A stretch of DNA of 64,000 nt from an uncultured Bacteroidota bacterium. GTDB lineage: Bacteria > Bacteroidota > Bacteroidia > UKL13-3. The position numbers and the translations under genes are program-made. The notes below the pieces were generated by a model, which worked only from the letters and a program-made list of their open reading frames with translations, did no database searches and was not told the origin of the DNA. This document shows, in pieces, positions 44,737 to 53,913 of this stretch. The stretch lies in NCBI GenBank assembly GCA_903897855.1, contig CAIUDH010000097.1:1-64000 (forward strand), written 5' to 3'. Numbering within the stretch: position 1 is the first letter of the stretch; each line of letters starts with the position of its first letter.

Positions 44737-44821
44737 GGTATGAGGTTAAAAATAAAAAATAAATCATAGGCCTACAACCTGAAATAAAAAATGCTCTTCT
44801 GCTTCCTTCCTTTAGAATTAA

Positions 44822-46843
44822 CTATTTTTCTTCAAGCATTTTCTGTAATGCAAACATCTCGTCACGTAACTTCGCTGCAAGCATAAAGTCGGTTTCTTTG
44901 GCTGCTTTTTGCATCGCTTTCTGGGTATCCGTGATCATCTTCTCTATTTGAGGTTTACTCATCAGCTTAATCACAGGATCGGCTGCTATATTAGGTTCCA
45001 CAGGATCTAGATAAAATTTCGAAACTCCTTCTTTCGCATCCGCTACTTTTGTCTGCTTCAAAATTTCTTCCACGCTTTTTCGCACGGTCTGCGGTGTTAT
45101 GCCATGGATTAAATTATATGCGATTTGTTTTTCTCTACGTCGATTGGTTTCCTCAATGGTTTTACGCATACTCTCAGTAATTCTATCGGCATACATAATG
45201 ACCTTACCTCGATCGTTACGGGCAGCACGGCCGATGGTTTGAACCAAGGAAGTCGCACTTCTTAAAAACCCTTCTTTGTCGGCATCCATGATAGCCACGA
45301 AACTCACTTCTGGAAGATCGAGTCCTTCTCTTAATAAATTCACCCCTATCAACACGTCATAGACGCCTAAACGCAGGTCACGTAATATTTCAACGCGGTC
45401 TAAGGTTTTTACTTCACTATGAATATAGGCACATTTAATGTTTAAACGAAGCATGTATTTGCTTAGTTCTTCGGCCATCCGTTTCGTCAGTGTCGTCACT
45501 AAAATCCGATCGCCCATGCGCACCCGATCATCAATTTCATCAAGTAAATCATCCACCTGATTAACGCTCGGGCGTACTTCAATCACCGGATCAAGCAACC
45601 CTGTCGGGCGAATGAGTTGTTCTACAATAGAGCCTTCTGCTTCATTCAATTCATAATCGGCAGGCGTCGCACTTACATAAATTGTTTGTTTCGTGATGGT
45701 CCCAAACTCCTCAAACTTTAAGGGCCGGTTGTCCATCGCCGCAGGCAAACGAAACCCATTTTCAACCAAAGCCTGTTTGCGGCTCCTATCGCCCCCATAC
45801 ATCGCTTTAATCTGAGGCATCGACACGTGGCTCTCATCGACAATCAATAAAAAATCTTCGGCAAAATAATCCAATAAACAAAACGGACGTTCTCCGGCCT
45901 TTCGTTTATCCATATAACGAGAATAGTTTTCGATACCACTACAGTAACCCAGTTCGCGCATCATCTCCAAATCAAATGTAACACGGTCTTCTAAACGCTT
46001 CGCTTCAAGATGCAATCCCACATTTCTAAAATATTCACATTGCTTCATCATGTCATCCTGGATTTCTTTGATCGCATGTTGTAAGGTGTCTTTCGAACTA
46101 ACATATAAGTTGGCAGGATAAATCGCAACCATATCCGTTTTTTCCAGGCGTTGGCCTGTAAATGGATCGAAAATTTCTAAATCTTCAATCTCATCATCAA
46201 AAAAATGAATCCGGTAAGCATAATCGGCATAGGCTAGGTATACATCCACCGTATCGCCCTTCACACGGAAATTACCTCTGTTAAAATCAGCAGTAGTACG
46301 ACTATATAATCCATCTACTAAATGAAATAAGAGCGTTTGTCTGTTGATACGCTGACCTAATTTCAAGTGGATAATACTCCCCTTAATATCTGAAGGATTT
46401 CCGGCACCATAGATACACGACACGGAAGCCACCACAATAATATCCCGTCGGCCACTTAAAAGAGAAGCGGTCGTTTTTAAGCGTAATTTTTCGATTTCTT
46501 CATTGATCTGTAAATCCTTCTCAATATACGTTCCGGTAGAAGCGATAAAAGCTTCAGGTTGGTAATAATCATAGTAACTCACAAAATACTCCACGGCATT
46601 ATCGGGAAAAAACTGCTTGAACTCGCCATAAAGTTGCGCCACTAAAGTTTTGTTATGACTTAAAACAAGGGTCGGTCGTTGTACCTGTTCAATGACATTG
46701 GCAACAGTGAATGTTTTTCCACTACCCGTTACCCCTAATAGAACCTGCGCCTTGTCGCCACGGTTTAAACCTTCCACCAATTGCAATATGGCAGCGGGCT
46801 GATCGCCAGTTGGTTGAAAGTCTGAGGTGAGTTTAAATTCCAT
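44822..46843 (-). CDS. uvrB: Excinuclease ABC subunit B
   Basis: A 673-residue damage-recognition helicase of nucleotide excision repair. It has Walker A GVTGSGKTFT (38-47), the beta-hairpin region YYDYYQPEAFI, the DEAD-type DESH, and helicase motifs including GVNLLREGLDLPEV and QTIGRAARN. The C-terminal UVR motif (about 630-670, AMQKAAKETDFMLAAKLRDEM) binds UvrC. Length typical. It has its own -7 box; cdaA follows 111 bases downstream. Confidence 0.98.
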   Translation of the reverse strand: MEFKLTSDFQPTGDQPAAILQLVEGLNRGDKAQVLLGVTGSGKTFTVANVIEQVQRPTLVLSHNKTLVAQLYGEFKQFFPDNAVEYFVSYYDYYQPEAFIASTGTYIEKDLQINEEIEKLRLKTTASLLSGRRDIIVVASVSCIYGAGNPSDIKGSIIHLKLGQRINRQTLLFHLVDGLYSRTTADFNRGNFRVKGDTVDVYLAYADYAYRIHFFDDEIEDLEIFDPFTGQRLEKTDMVAIYPANLYVSSKDTLQHAIKEIQDDMMKQCEYFRNVGLHLEAKRLEDRVTFDLEMMRELGYCSGIENYSRYMDKRKAGERPFCLLDYFAEDFLLIVDESHVSMPQIKAMYGGDRSRKQALVENGFRLPAAMDNRPLKFEEFGTITKQTIYVSATPADYELNEAEGSIVEQLIRPTGLLDPVIEVRPSVNQVDDLLDEIDDRVRMGDRILVTTLTKRMAEELSKYMLRLNIKCAYIHSEVKTLDRVEILRDLRLGVYDVLIGVNLLREGLDLPEVSFVAIMDADKEGFLRSATSLVQTIGRAARNDRGKVIMYADRITESMRKTIEETNRRREKQIAYNLIHGITPQTVRKSVEEILKQTKVADAKEGVSKFYLDPVEPNIAADPVIKLMSKPQIEKMITDTQKAMQKAAKETDFMLAAKLRDEMFALQKMLEEK

Positions 46844-46856
46844 TTTAGAGAGTCTG

Positions 46857-46864
46857 CAAAGGTA
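46857..46864 (-). promoter_or_regulatory. -7 promoter box of uvrB
   Basis: Minus-strand TACCTTTG matches TAnnTTTG, 13 bases before the start codon; the transcript would be nearly leaderless. No LexA-type site is recognised. Confidence 0.5.
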
Positions 46865-46943
46865 GCAATTGATTCAGGAAAATGAGACTTCGAAGAAGAT
46901 TTGGCGACTTATGATAAGTTTTTATTTTTCGCGCACCATATTC

Positions 46944-47795
46944 TCAACCTATTGCGATCTCAAACCAAAAATCTTTTTTCTCTTCCGGTGCTAGTAAGTT
47001 GATTCCTCTTTTTATCAGGATATCTTGATTGTGGTTAATGCTATCGGCCACACCCCACCATGGTTCTATGCATACAAAAGGAGCTTGGCGCTGCTTCCAT
47101 AATCCTAAGAATGTACAATTGTCCCAGGTTACTTTTAATGAAAATCTGTCGCTTTTTAGTGCCACCGACTTTGATTTGAAATTCGAGATTACCAAAGCGT
47201 CATCCTCAAAAAGTAATTCGGATAAGTAAAGTCTCTTGTTTTCTAATAGGATCGATTGATTTTCAAGGGTAAGTAAACCATCTGTCAATAAGGTCCTGTT
47301 TAAAGTCAGATCCGCTTCAAACTCAAAATAATAATCCTCCAGTTTCTCCTCGTCAAAAAACGGGCACAAGAAACCAGGATGTGCACCAATGCTAAAAGGC
47401 AGGGCTTCAACACCTTTATTCTCGACCGTATAGGTCGTTTTAACTCCATTGCCACTTAAACTATAGCGAATATAAAAATCATACTGAAAAGGGAAATTTA
47501 TTTCCCTCGTTTCTACTAAACGAAATAATAAAGTATCGTCCTTCTCTTCCACACACTCGAATTTGCTATCGCGTGCGAAACCATGTTGAGGCAAGGTATA
47601 TTCTTTTCCGTGGTATTGATAGCTATTGCCTTTCAGCTTGCCAACAATGGGGAATAGCACAGGAGCATGACGTTGCCAGAAGGGTGGAGACTTCGTCCAT
47701 AAATAATTGACACCCTCCTTTTCGAGCGAGAGTAACTCTGCACCTAACGTCGATACTTGGATGTGATACAGGTGGTTTGAGAGCGAGTAAATCAA
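46944..47795 (-). CDS. Aldose 1-epimerase family protein (LacX-like)
   Basis: A 283-residue mutarotase-fold protein that interconverts sugar anomers. The LacX-like features are YLWTKSPPFWQRHAPVLFPIVG, HGFARDSKF, the catalytic-type histidine in SIGAHPGFLCPF, and the C-terminal acid in PFVCIEPWWG. The specific sugar is unknown. It may also act on phosphorylated hexoses like YeaD homologues. It has the same orientation as the enoyl-CoA hydratase gene upstream. Confidence 0.87.
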   Translation of the reverse strand: MIYSLSNHLYHIQVSTLGAELLSLEKEGVNYLWTKSPPFWQRHAPVLFPIVGKLKGNSYQYHGKEYTLPQHGFARDSKFECVEEKDDTLLFRLVETREINFPFQYDFYIRYSLSGNGVKTTYTVENKGVEALPFSIGAHPGFLCPFFDEEKLEDYYFEFEADLTLNRTLLTDGLLTLENQSILLENKRLYLSELLFEDDALVISNFKSKSVALKSDRFSLKVTWDNCTFLGLWKQRQAPFVCIEPWWGVADSINHNQDILIKRGINLLAPEEKKDFWFEIAIG

Positions 47796-47854
47796 CCGTT
47801 ATTTATTTAATTCGTTAACAAGATAAAAGATTGTAATCGATATTATCTAACTTA

Positions 47855-48658
47855 CTATTCGCCGATGAAATTTGGTTTTCTTTTCTCCATAAAGGCCTTC
47901 ACTCCTTCTTTATAATCTTTGCTATTGCCCGCTATTTCCTGGCAATACATTTCATACTCGAGCATCGTATCCAAATCACTATGAAACGATTTGTTTAACA
48001 TCTTCTTCATTAATCCATACGCTTTGGTTGGGCCGTTGGCGTAAACCGTTGCTATCGCATTCACTTCTTCATCCAGCATTTCCTCTGCAACTACTCTGTT
48101 TACCATACCCCATTCAAACGCTTGCTGAGCTGTAACTTTACTGCCTAAGGTAGCCAACTCAAAAGCCCTTGCGCTGCCCACTAAGCGTGGTAAAAAATAG
48201 GAAGAACCACTATCGAGCACCAAGCCAATATTTACAAAAACTTCTATTAGTGATGCTTTCTCTGAGGCTATAATAAAATCGCAAGCCAGTGCCAGTGAAC
48301 AGCCCGCACCGGCTGCAACTCCGTTCAATCGGCACACAATAGGTTTAGGCATCTTTCGCATGGCACGAATAATCGGGTTATAGCGTTCGGTTAACGATTC
48401 CACAAAGGAGCGCTTCTCTGCACCCGAAATCGCCTTTAAATCCTGTCCACTGCAAAATGCTTTGCCGGCTCCCGTTAGCACCAACACTTTTACCTTCGTA
48501 TCTCGCTCCATTTGTTTCAAGGCATCTTGCAATTCAAAACTCTGCGTATTGTCAAAAGCGTTGAATACGTCCGGTCGATTTAAGGTAATGGTACCAATTT
48601 TATGCTCCACTTTTAAGAGCAAGGTTGTGTAAATTTTTTCTTCTTTTTTAGCCACCAT
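47855..48658 (-). CDS. Enoyl-CoA hydratase/isomerase family protein, PaaG-like
   Basis: A 267-residue crotonase. Oxyanion-hole segments are GKAFCSGQDL and GVAAGAGCSLALACDF. The active-site acid lies in NIGLVLDSGSSYFLPRLVG, the arrangement seen in PaaG, the ring 1,2-epoxyphenylacetyl-CoA isomerase. No other phenylacetate genes are near, so a general isomerase role is equally likely. It lies between the TrpF-like gene and the epimerase gene on the same strand. Confidence 0.87.
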   Translation of the reverse strand: MVAKKEEKIYTTLLLKVEHKIGTITLNRPDVFNAFDNTQSFELQDALKQMERDTKVKVLVLTGAGKAFCSGQDLKAISGAEKRSFVESLTERYNPIIRAMRKMPKPIVCRLNGVAAGAGCSLALACDFIIASEKASLIEVFVNIGLVLDSGSSYFLPRLVGSARAFELATLGSKVTAQQAFEWGMVNRVVAEEMLDEEVNAIATVYANGPTKAYGLMKKMLNKSFHSDLDTMLEYEMYCQEIAGNSKDYKEGVKAFMEKRKPNFIGE

Positions 48659-48683
48659 TTTCTAAGTATTAAAATATTTGCTT

Positions 48684-49148
48684 TTAAATTTCCAAGGCAC
48701 TCAACTTCTCCGAAATCTCCTCAAAATCAACCACTCCTGTTTCGTCTTCGTTCGCTGAATAAAAAGGAATGATGAAAATATTCCCATCGGCATCCATAAT
48801 CTGCCCCTCCTCTAAATAGTACTTGCCACTTTGGTTAGGGGTATGAGTGATGATTTCAAAAGGGATCGATTCAATATCTTCGACTGCATACGGGCCGTAC
48901 AATAAAACTAAGTCTAGGTTCAATTCCAAGGCTATCGCTGTAATTTCGTCCATTGGCTTACTGTGAAATTCACCGATAAATTTTACTCCGCTAAGCCAGC
49001 CCATGATCTCCTTGGCTTTCGCCACAGTAATAAAGTTTTCACTTGTACTGTCAAAACAGAAGCCAATATAATCGGCCATCATAGCCGCAGCGTAACGGGC
49101 CACCGTTAAATTATTCACGGATAAAAAGGCAATAGGATGTTTGTACAT
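48684..49148 (-). CDS. Short TrpF-like (phosphoribosylanthranilate isomerase-like) protein
   Basis: A 154-residue protein. Residues 1-95 align by pattern with the first half of the TrpF beta/alpha barrel: an N-terminal strand, ARYAAAMMADYIGFCF (family AxxxGADxxGFVF), AKEIMGWLSGVKFIGEFHS (VGVF strand) and LNLDLVLLYG (LxLDxVQLHG). The catalytic Cys of KICG is replaced by AFL. The second half of the barrel, with the catalytic Asp, is absent; the protein ends in an acidic tail. So it cannot be a normal TrpF. The Met at 49148 aligns with the TrpF start; an earlier Met at 49172 is possible. Function unknown. Divergent from the WD40 gene. Confidence 0.65.
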   Translation of the reverse strand: MYKHPIAFLSVNNLTVARYAAAMMADYIGFCFDSTSENFITVAKAKEIMGWLSGVKFIGEFHSKPMDEITAIALELNLDLVLLYGPYAVEDIESIPFEIITHTPNQSGKYYLEEGQIMDADGNIFIIPFYSANEDETGVVDFEEISEKLSALEI

Positions 49149-49212
49149 ATCTTCGCTGCGAAAATAATACATTTAAAGCAGAGAAATTACCTCATGTAGG
49201 GATAAGCAAAAT

Positions 49213-50097
49213 ATGATAGTCAGAAAACTTCACGAATTTAGCGGCCATAAAGATTGCCTCTATACCGCAGCCATGAATGCCTCAGAGCAAAAATGCTTCA
49301 CTGCCGGTGGCGATGGCATGGTCGTTGCCTGGGATGGATTACAAGGAGGTGATGGGGCTATGATTGTGCGGGTGGGAACCGCTGTTTATAGCATGTGTCT
49401 GAACCAAACCAAATTGCTTCTGGGGAATCGCACAGGGAATCTGTTTGTCATCGACTTAATAACGAAAACAGAAGTACGAAATATCGAAGCCCATACCCAA
49501 GGCGTATTTGATATTATAGTTGATGAGGAAAAACAATGGATTTATACCTGTGGGTTCGATGGGTTTTTGAATGTATGGGATCAAGAATATAAATTATTAA
49601 CCCGAAAAATGCTTTCGAGCAAAAGTTTACGCAGTATCTGTTTATTTCCTCACTGTATTGCAGTAGCATCTTCCGATTTTACAATATATATTTTAGAAAA
49701 GGAAACTTTTAACATCATCGCCACGCTTAAACACCATACCAATTCTGTCTTTGCTTTGGCCTATAACCCTCTAAAAAACGAACTGTTAAGTGGAGGTCGT
49801 GATTGTTTTCTGAAAATTTGGGATACGAACAATTTTGAATTAAAACAAGAATATGTTGGCGCCACCTTACATATCAATCATATTAGTTTCAACCCCGATT
49901 TCACTCTTTACGCGGTGTCGAGCATGGATAAAACGATAAAGGTATTTGATGCTCAAACACATCAGGCACTCAAGTTTATTTCCAAAGAGAGTGACAATGG
50001 ACATACTTCATCGATTAATAAATCATCATGGTTAAATAAGAATACTTTGTTTAGTGTAAGCGACGATAAAAAAGCCATGGTATGGTCGTTAGAATAA
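49213..50097 (+). CDS. WD40 repeat beta-propeller protein
   Basis: A 294-residue soluble protein made of about seven WD40 blades, for example FSGHKDCLYTAAMN...GGDGMVVAWD, AHTQGVFDIIVD...GFDGFLNVWD, HHTNSVFALAYN...GGRDCFLKIWD and GHTSSINKSSWL...DDKKAMVWS. It acts as a protein-interaction platform; no enzyme motif. No signal peptide, so cytoplasmic. It is divergent from the TrpF-like gene across 64 bases and is followed by a DUF5686 gene with its own promoter. Confidence 0.88.
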   Translation: MIVRKLHEFSGHKDCLYTAAMNASEQKCFTAGGDGMVVAWDGLQGGDGAMIVRVGTAVYSMCLNQTKLLLGNRTGNLFVIDLITKTEVRNIEAHTQGVFDIIVDEEKQWIYTCGFDGFLNVWDQEYKLLTRKMLSSKSLRSICLFPHCIAVASSDFTIYILEKETFNIIATLKHHTNSVFALAYNPLKNELLSGGRDCFLKIWDTNNFELKQEYVGATLHINHISFNPDFTLYAVSSMDKTIKVFDAQTHQALKFISKESDNGHTSSINKSSWLNKNTLFSVSDDKKAMVWSLE

Positions 50098-50109
50098 TAT
50101 CCTATTAGC

Positions 50110-50117
50110 TATATTTG
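50110..50117 (+). promoter_or_regulatory. -7 promoter box
   Basis: TATATTTG matches TAnnTTTG, 32 bases before the proposed TTG start at 50150. Confidence 0.55.
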
Positions 50118-50149
50118 ACAATTAAGTTTATAAACCCGTAATAAGAGAT

Positions 50150-52639
50150 TTGAGACGCATTCTATTTTTTATCCTTGTCACCATTGCCTTAAAGCCCTAT
50201 GCGCAACAGATAACAATCACTGGTAAAATTACCGACGCCGCCACAGGTGAAGGAATTGGTTATGCGGCAGTTTTTGTAAAAGGGCAAAACATCGGCGTGA
50301 GTGCCGACTTCGATGGGGCATTCAAGATTATTGTTCCCAAACCTCCCGATTCCTTATGGTGCAGCTATCTTGGTTATATCACAAGAGCAAAGCCAGTACC
50401 GAAAATTCCGATTCAAATCCTGAATTTTGTACTCGAGCCCAATGATTTCGATTTGGGTGAAATTGAAGTAAAACCCGGAGAGAATCCTGCCCACGCTTTA
50501 ATTAGGTTAGCAAATGGAAACCAGCGTAAATATAATCCTGATCGTATCGACGCCTATGAGTATGAAAGTTTCAGTGCCCTCAGTTTATCCATCGACCATT
50601 TAGACCCACGAATCCAGAAAATGCCTTGGTTTAAGAATATTAAACCCTTATTTGATAGTATTAACGGCATACACAGCGATGAAGGCAAGCCTCTATTGCC
50701 CGTCTTTATTTCTGAAACGGTATCTGATTACTACTTTCAGTCGCCCCCGAAAAAGCATCACGAAACAATCAAAGCAACGAATGTAAAAGGAGTCGGTGTA
50801 ACCGACGGAACCACGGCTGTGCAAGTGCTCGGCACTACTTTGCAGCAGTACAATTTTTATGATAGTTGGATTCCTATTATGAAGAAGTCATTTATATCGC
50901 CCATCGGTGACGGTTGTTTTTTTTATTATAATTATCAGATACGTGACACTGTAACGATTGAAAATAAAACTTGTTATAAAATTGAACTAACACCAAAACG
51001 CAAACAAGACCTGGCTTTTACTGGTAATATTTGGATCTCGGACACCTCATACGCGATTATGCGTATCAGCGTTACGGTAGCCAAAGATGCCAATCTGAAT
51101 TTTATAAATCAAGTGAAAATATCACAGGAAATGACAGAAGTGGCTCCTGATATTTATCTGCCAATGAATACACGCATACTTATTGATTTGGCTGAATTGG
51201 TGAAAAACACTCCGAGCTTTTTAGCGAAATTTACTATTTCAAATAATAATTTCGTGATTCATGCCAAGCAAAAGGCCTCCGTCTTTGAACATAATGTGAC
51301 TGTGGAAGAAAACGTGCTTAAAGATCAAAAAGATACGGGCTATTGGCAAGATCATCGACACCAAGCTCTCGATACCAATGAAATGCGTGCTTACAATATG
51401 GTTGATTCTTTGCGTAATGTAAAATCAATCAAAAATGGAACCGCGTTGGCACAGTTTTTAGGAACTGGATTTCAGCCCATTGGTAAAGTTGATATTGGCC
51501 CTTACTATTATTTAGTGAACAAAAACAATGTAGAAGGTTGGAGGGTTAGTTTAGGTTTGCGAACCAACTATAAGTTCAGTCATTTTACTACCTTGAAAAC
51601 CTATGCGGCCTATGGGTTTAAAGATGAAAAAATACGATATAGTATTCTCGAAGATTTTGTGCTCACCCGCAAAAGATGGACGAACTGTGGGCTGCAACGA
51701 AGGGTAGATGTAGACCAGGCCGGACTCAGTGATGGAAGTGCCGAATTTAATAGCGCTGCCTTTGCAGTGAATTCTATTTTTTCCAGCTTGAGCAGAATTA
51801 ATCTGACGGAGGAAAATAAAATTTATTTTCTTCGTCAATTTCAAAAAGATTGGATCCTGAAATTAAATGGATCACATAAAGTTTTTACGCCCTATTTCCC
51901 ATTTACCTATATAAGAGACGATGGTGTTTTAGATACTACTTTCACCACTACCAGTGCAAATATTGAATTACGCTTCGCCCATAATGAACGCGTGCTGGTC
52001 GACGATAATACACGTTATCTAATGGGTACCGAAAAATCACCCGTGATCACCTTCGGATATACTGTTGCATTTAAAGGCTTACTGAATGGTAGTTTTGGAA
52101 ATAATAAGTTGTATTTTAATATTCGTCAATCGGTAAATACTGGCGTGTTAGGACATGCTTTTTACTACATCAAGGCAGCAAAATTTTTTGGTACGGTCCC
52201 ATTCCCTTCACTCGACGTGCACCCGGGCAATCAAACAATATATTTTTCAACAACCTCTTTCAATTTGATGAATTTTTATGAGTTCGTCAGCGACCAATTT
52301 GTAAGTGTGTTTTATGAGCAATATATGGAGGGGCTCATCACCAATAGAGTGCCGTTACTAAAGCGTTTGCACTGGCGTACCTTGGCTACCATAAAAGGCG
52401 TTTACGGAAGTATGAGTGCCACCAATAAGGCAATCATTCCGATGACTAAACGTTCATTTCAAACCTTGGAACACCTTCCTTATGTTGAAGTAAGTTATGG
52501 CTTTGAAAACATTTTTAAATACTTTCGCCTTGATGTGGTGCACCGATTAACGTATCGAGATGCCAGTGTATTCAATAATGGCGCTACCTATACTCCTCGA
52601 CGTTGGGGGGTGTTGGTTTCTGCTCAATTTAATTTATAA
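50150..52639 (+). CDS. DUF5686 / carboxypeptidase-regulatory-like outer membrane protein
   Basis: An 829-residue exported protein. Signal peptide (1-18, KPYAQ). A carboxypeptidase-regulatory-like (CarbopepD_reg_2) beta-sandwich follows (about 19-95: ITGKITDAATGEGIGYAAVFVKG). The long DUF5686 region then shows outer-membrane beta-barrel character, ending VSAQFNL with the aromatic/hydrophobic terminal strand typical of barrels. Its role is unknown; related to TonB-receptor-like N-termini. The only start in frame before the signal peptide is TTG at 50150, which follows the promoter box by a normal distance. The polyprenyl synthase gene follows after 51 bases. Confidence 0.87.
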   Translation: MRRILFFILVTIALKPYAQQITITGKITDAATGEGIGYAAVFVKGQNIGVSADFDGAFKIIVPKPPDSLWCSYLGYITRAKPVPKIPIQILNFVLEPNDFDLGEIEVKPGENPAHALIRLANGNQRKYNPDRIDAYEYESFSALSLSIDHLDPRIQKMPWFKNIKPLFDSINGIHSDEGKPLLPVFISETVSDYYFQSPPKKHHETIKATNVKGVGVTDGTTAVQVLGTTLQQYNFYDSWIPIMKKSFISPIGDGCFFYYNYQIRDTVTIENKTCYKIELTPKRKQDLAFTGNIWISDTSYAIMRISVTVAKDANLNFINQVKISQEMTEVAPDIYLPMNTRILIDLAELVKNTPSFLAKFTISNNNFVIHAKQKASVFEHNVTVEENVLKDQKDTGYWQDHRHQALDTNEMRAYNMVDSLRNVKSIKNGTALAQFLGTGFQPIGKVDIGPYYYLVNKNNVEGWRVSLGLRTNYKFSHFTTLKTYAAYGFKDEKIRYSILEDFVLTRKRWTNCGLQRRVDVDQAGLSDGSAEFNSAAFAVNSIFSSLSRINLTEENKIYFLRQFQKDWILKLNGSHKVFTPYFPFTYIRDDGVLDTTFTTTSANIELRFAHNERVLVDDNTRYLMGTEKSPVITFGYTVAFKGLLNGSFGNNKLYFNIRQSVNTGVLGHAFYYIKAAKFFGTVPFPSLDVHPGNQTIYFSTTSFNLMNFYEFVSDQFVSVFYEQYMEGLITNRVPLLKRLHWRTLATIKGVYGSMSATNKAIIPMTKRSFQTLEHLPYVEVSYGFENIFKYFRLDVVHRLTYRDASVFNNGATYTPRRWGVLVSAQFNL

Positions 52640-52690
52640 GTAACTTAACCAAAAAACTTATCGCAAGATAGGAATGAGGAAATAAAAGAA

Positions 52691-53665
52691 ATGTCGAGTG
52701 CATTAAATACCATAAAAAAGCCAATCGCTAAGGAGTTGGCACTATTCGAAGAGAAGTTTAAAGCTTCTCTTAAAAGTGATGTCGCTTTACTCGATACCAT
52801 CATGAGTTATGTGGTAAAACGTAAAGGCAAAGAAATGCGTCCGATACTCGTTTTCTTGAGCGCTAAAATATTCGGTGATATCAATGATGCTACCTACCGT
52901 GGGGCAAGTTTGGTGGAGCTACTGCATACGGCAACTTTAGTGCACGACGATGTCGTTGATGACTCTCTTGAACGCAGAGGTTTTTTTAGTATCAATGCAT
53001 TATGGAAAAATAAAATTGCGGTATTGATTGGCGATTATCTCCTCAGTAAAGGATTGCTTTTAAGTATGGATAATGATGAATTTTTCCTTCTGAAAATATT
53101 GAGTGATGCCGTGCGACGCATGAGCGAAGGAGAACTCTTACAGATTGAACGCACCCGTAAATTAAACATTACTGAAGCTGATTACTATACCATCATCGGC
53201 AATAAGACAGCCTCCCTTATTGCCTCCTGCTGTGCCATTGGCGCTGCTACCGTTACGGAAGATAAAGCACAAGTTGCGACCTTAAAACAATTTGGAGAAA
53301 TTATCGGCATCGCATTTCAAATGAAAGATGATTTATTTGACTTCGGCACCGAAGATATCGGAAAACCAACAGGCATCGATATCAAAGAAAAAAAAATGAC
53401 CTTGCCCTTGATTTACAGTTTAAACAACTGCACTACTGCAGAGAGACGACGCATTATTAATATCGTAAAAAGTAAAACAAAAGACCGCAAAAAAATTGAT
53501 GAGGTTATTCGTTTCGTACATGAAAAAGGAGGTATCAGTTTTACCATAGAGAAAATGCATGAGTACCGAGACAAAGCCATTGGAATACTACAAACCTTGC
53601 CGCAAAACGAGGCCAATACTTCATTGCAGGGGCTCGTAAATTATGTTGTAGAACGAAAAAAGTAA
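52691..53665 (+). CDS. Polyprenyl diphosphate synthase
   Basis: A 324-residue trans-prenyltransferase extending allylic diphosphates with IPP. The first Asp-rich motif is Asp86-Asp-Val-Val-Asp90 in LVHDDVVDDSLERRG. The second is in FQMKDDLFDFG (about 212-220). It is similar to octaprenyl or solanesyl synthases that make the menaquinone side chain. Chain length cannot be read with certainty: the residues before the first motif, LLHTATLV, include no bulky stop. It probably shares a transcript with the DUF5686 gene. Confidence 0.93.
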   Translation: MSSALNTIKKPIAKELALFEEKFKASLKSDVALLDTIMSYVVKRKGKEMRPILVFLSAKIFGDINDATYRGASLVELLHTATLVHDDVVDDSLERRGFFSINALWKNKIAVLIGDYLLSKGLLLSMDNDEFFLLKILSDAVRRMSEGELLQIERTRKLNITEADYYTIIGNKTASLIASCCAIGAATVTEDKAQVATLKQFGEIIGIAFQMKDDLFDFGTEDIGKPTGIDIKEKKMTLPLIYSLNNCTTAERRRIINIVKSKTKDRKKIDEVIRFVHEKGGISFTIEKMHEYRDKAIGILQTLPQNEANTSLQGLVNYVVERKK

Positions 53666-53689
53666 ATACGGCAAATTATAATCTTTGGT

Positions 53690-53868
53690 TTTGTTAAATT
53701 TATCATACTCCTACTCTAGGACTTAGGCTGTAAAACCTAAATTATGGGGGGCACGAAACTTCAACATGTCCGTGAGTACCCCGTCCAAAAAATCTTCCTA
53801 AACGCCTTGTAAATGCTTTAATGTGCATAAATATGGCAACCCCTCTTTCTTGGTTGCGTTTTATTTTT
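53690..53868 (+). ncRNA. Candidate structured small RNA (possible 6S-type)
   Basis: The gap behaves like an independent RNA gene. A near-consensus -7 box (AATCTTTG, 53680-53687) precedes a G/C-rich stretch. It folds into a compact three-way junction: P1 GGAC/GTCC (53719-53722, 53783-53786), P2 TTAGG/CCTAA (53723-53727, 53736-53740), and P3 GGGG..CACG/CGTG..CCCC (53746-53755, 53771-53782). No unpaired bases separate P1 from P2 or P3 from P1. An alternative long-hairpin fold pairs ATTTAT with ATAAAT (53698-53703, 53827-53832) and TTAGG with a second CCTAA (53797-53801). That resembles a 6S RNA closing stem, bubble and terminal stem. A terminator ends the unit. I cannot confirm the family. Confidence 0.5.
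53836..53868 (+). terminator. Intrinsic terminator of the candidate small RNA
   Basis: A perfect six-pair stem GCAACC/GGTTGC with a ten-base loop (53836-53857) is followed by GTTTTATTTTT. The T-run doubles as part of the next gene's -7 box. Confidence 0.7.
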
Positions 53869-53869
53869 G
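53862..53869 (+). promoter_or_regulatory. -7 promoter box of the coiled-coil/zapA/rny run
   Basis: TATTTTTG matches TAnnTTTG, 44 bases before the ATG at 53914. It lies inside the T-run of the preceding terminator. Confidence 0.5.
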
Positions 53870-53913
53870 TAATCAGCTTCACGCTCCCTTTACTATCAAA
53901 AAAAAAAATCATC

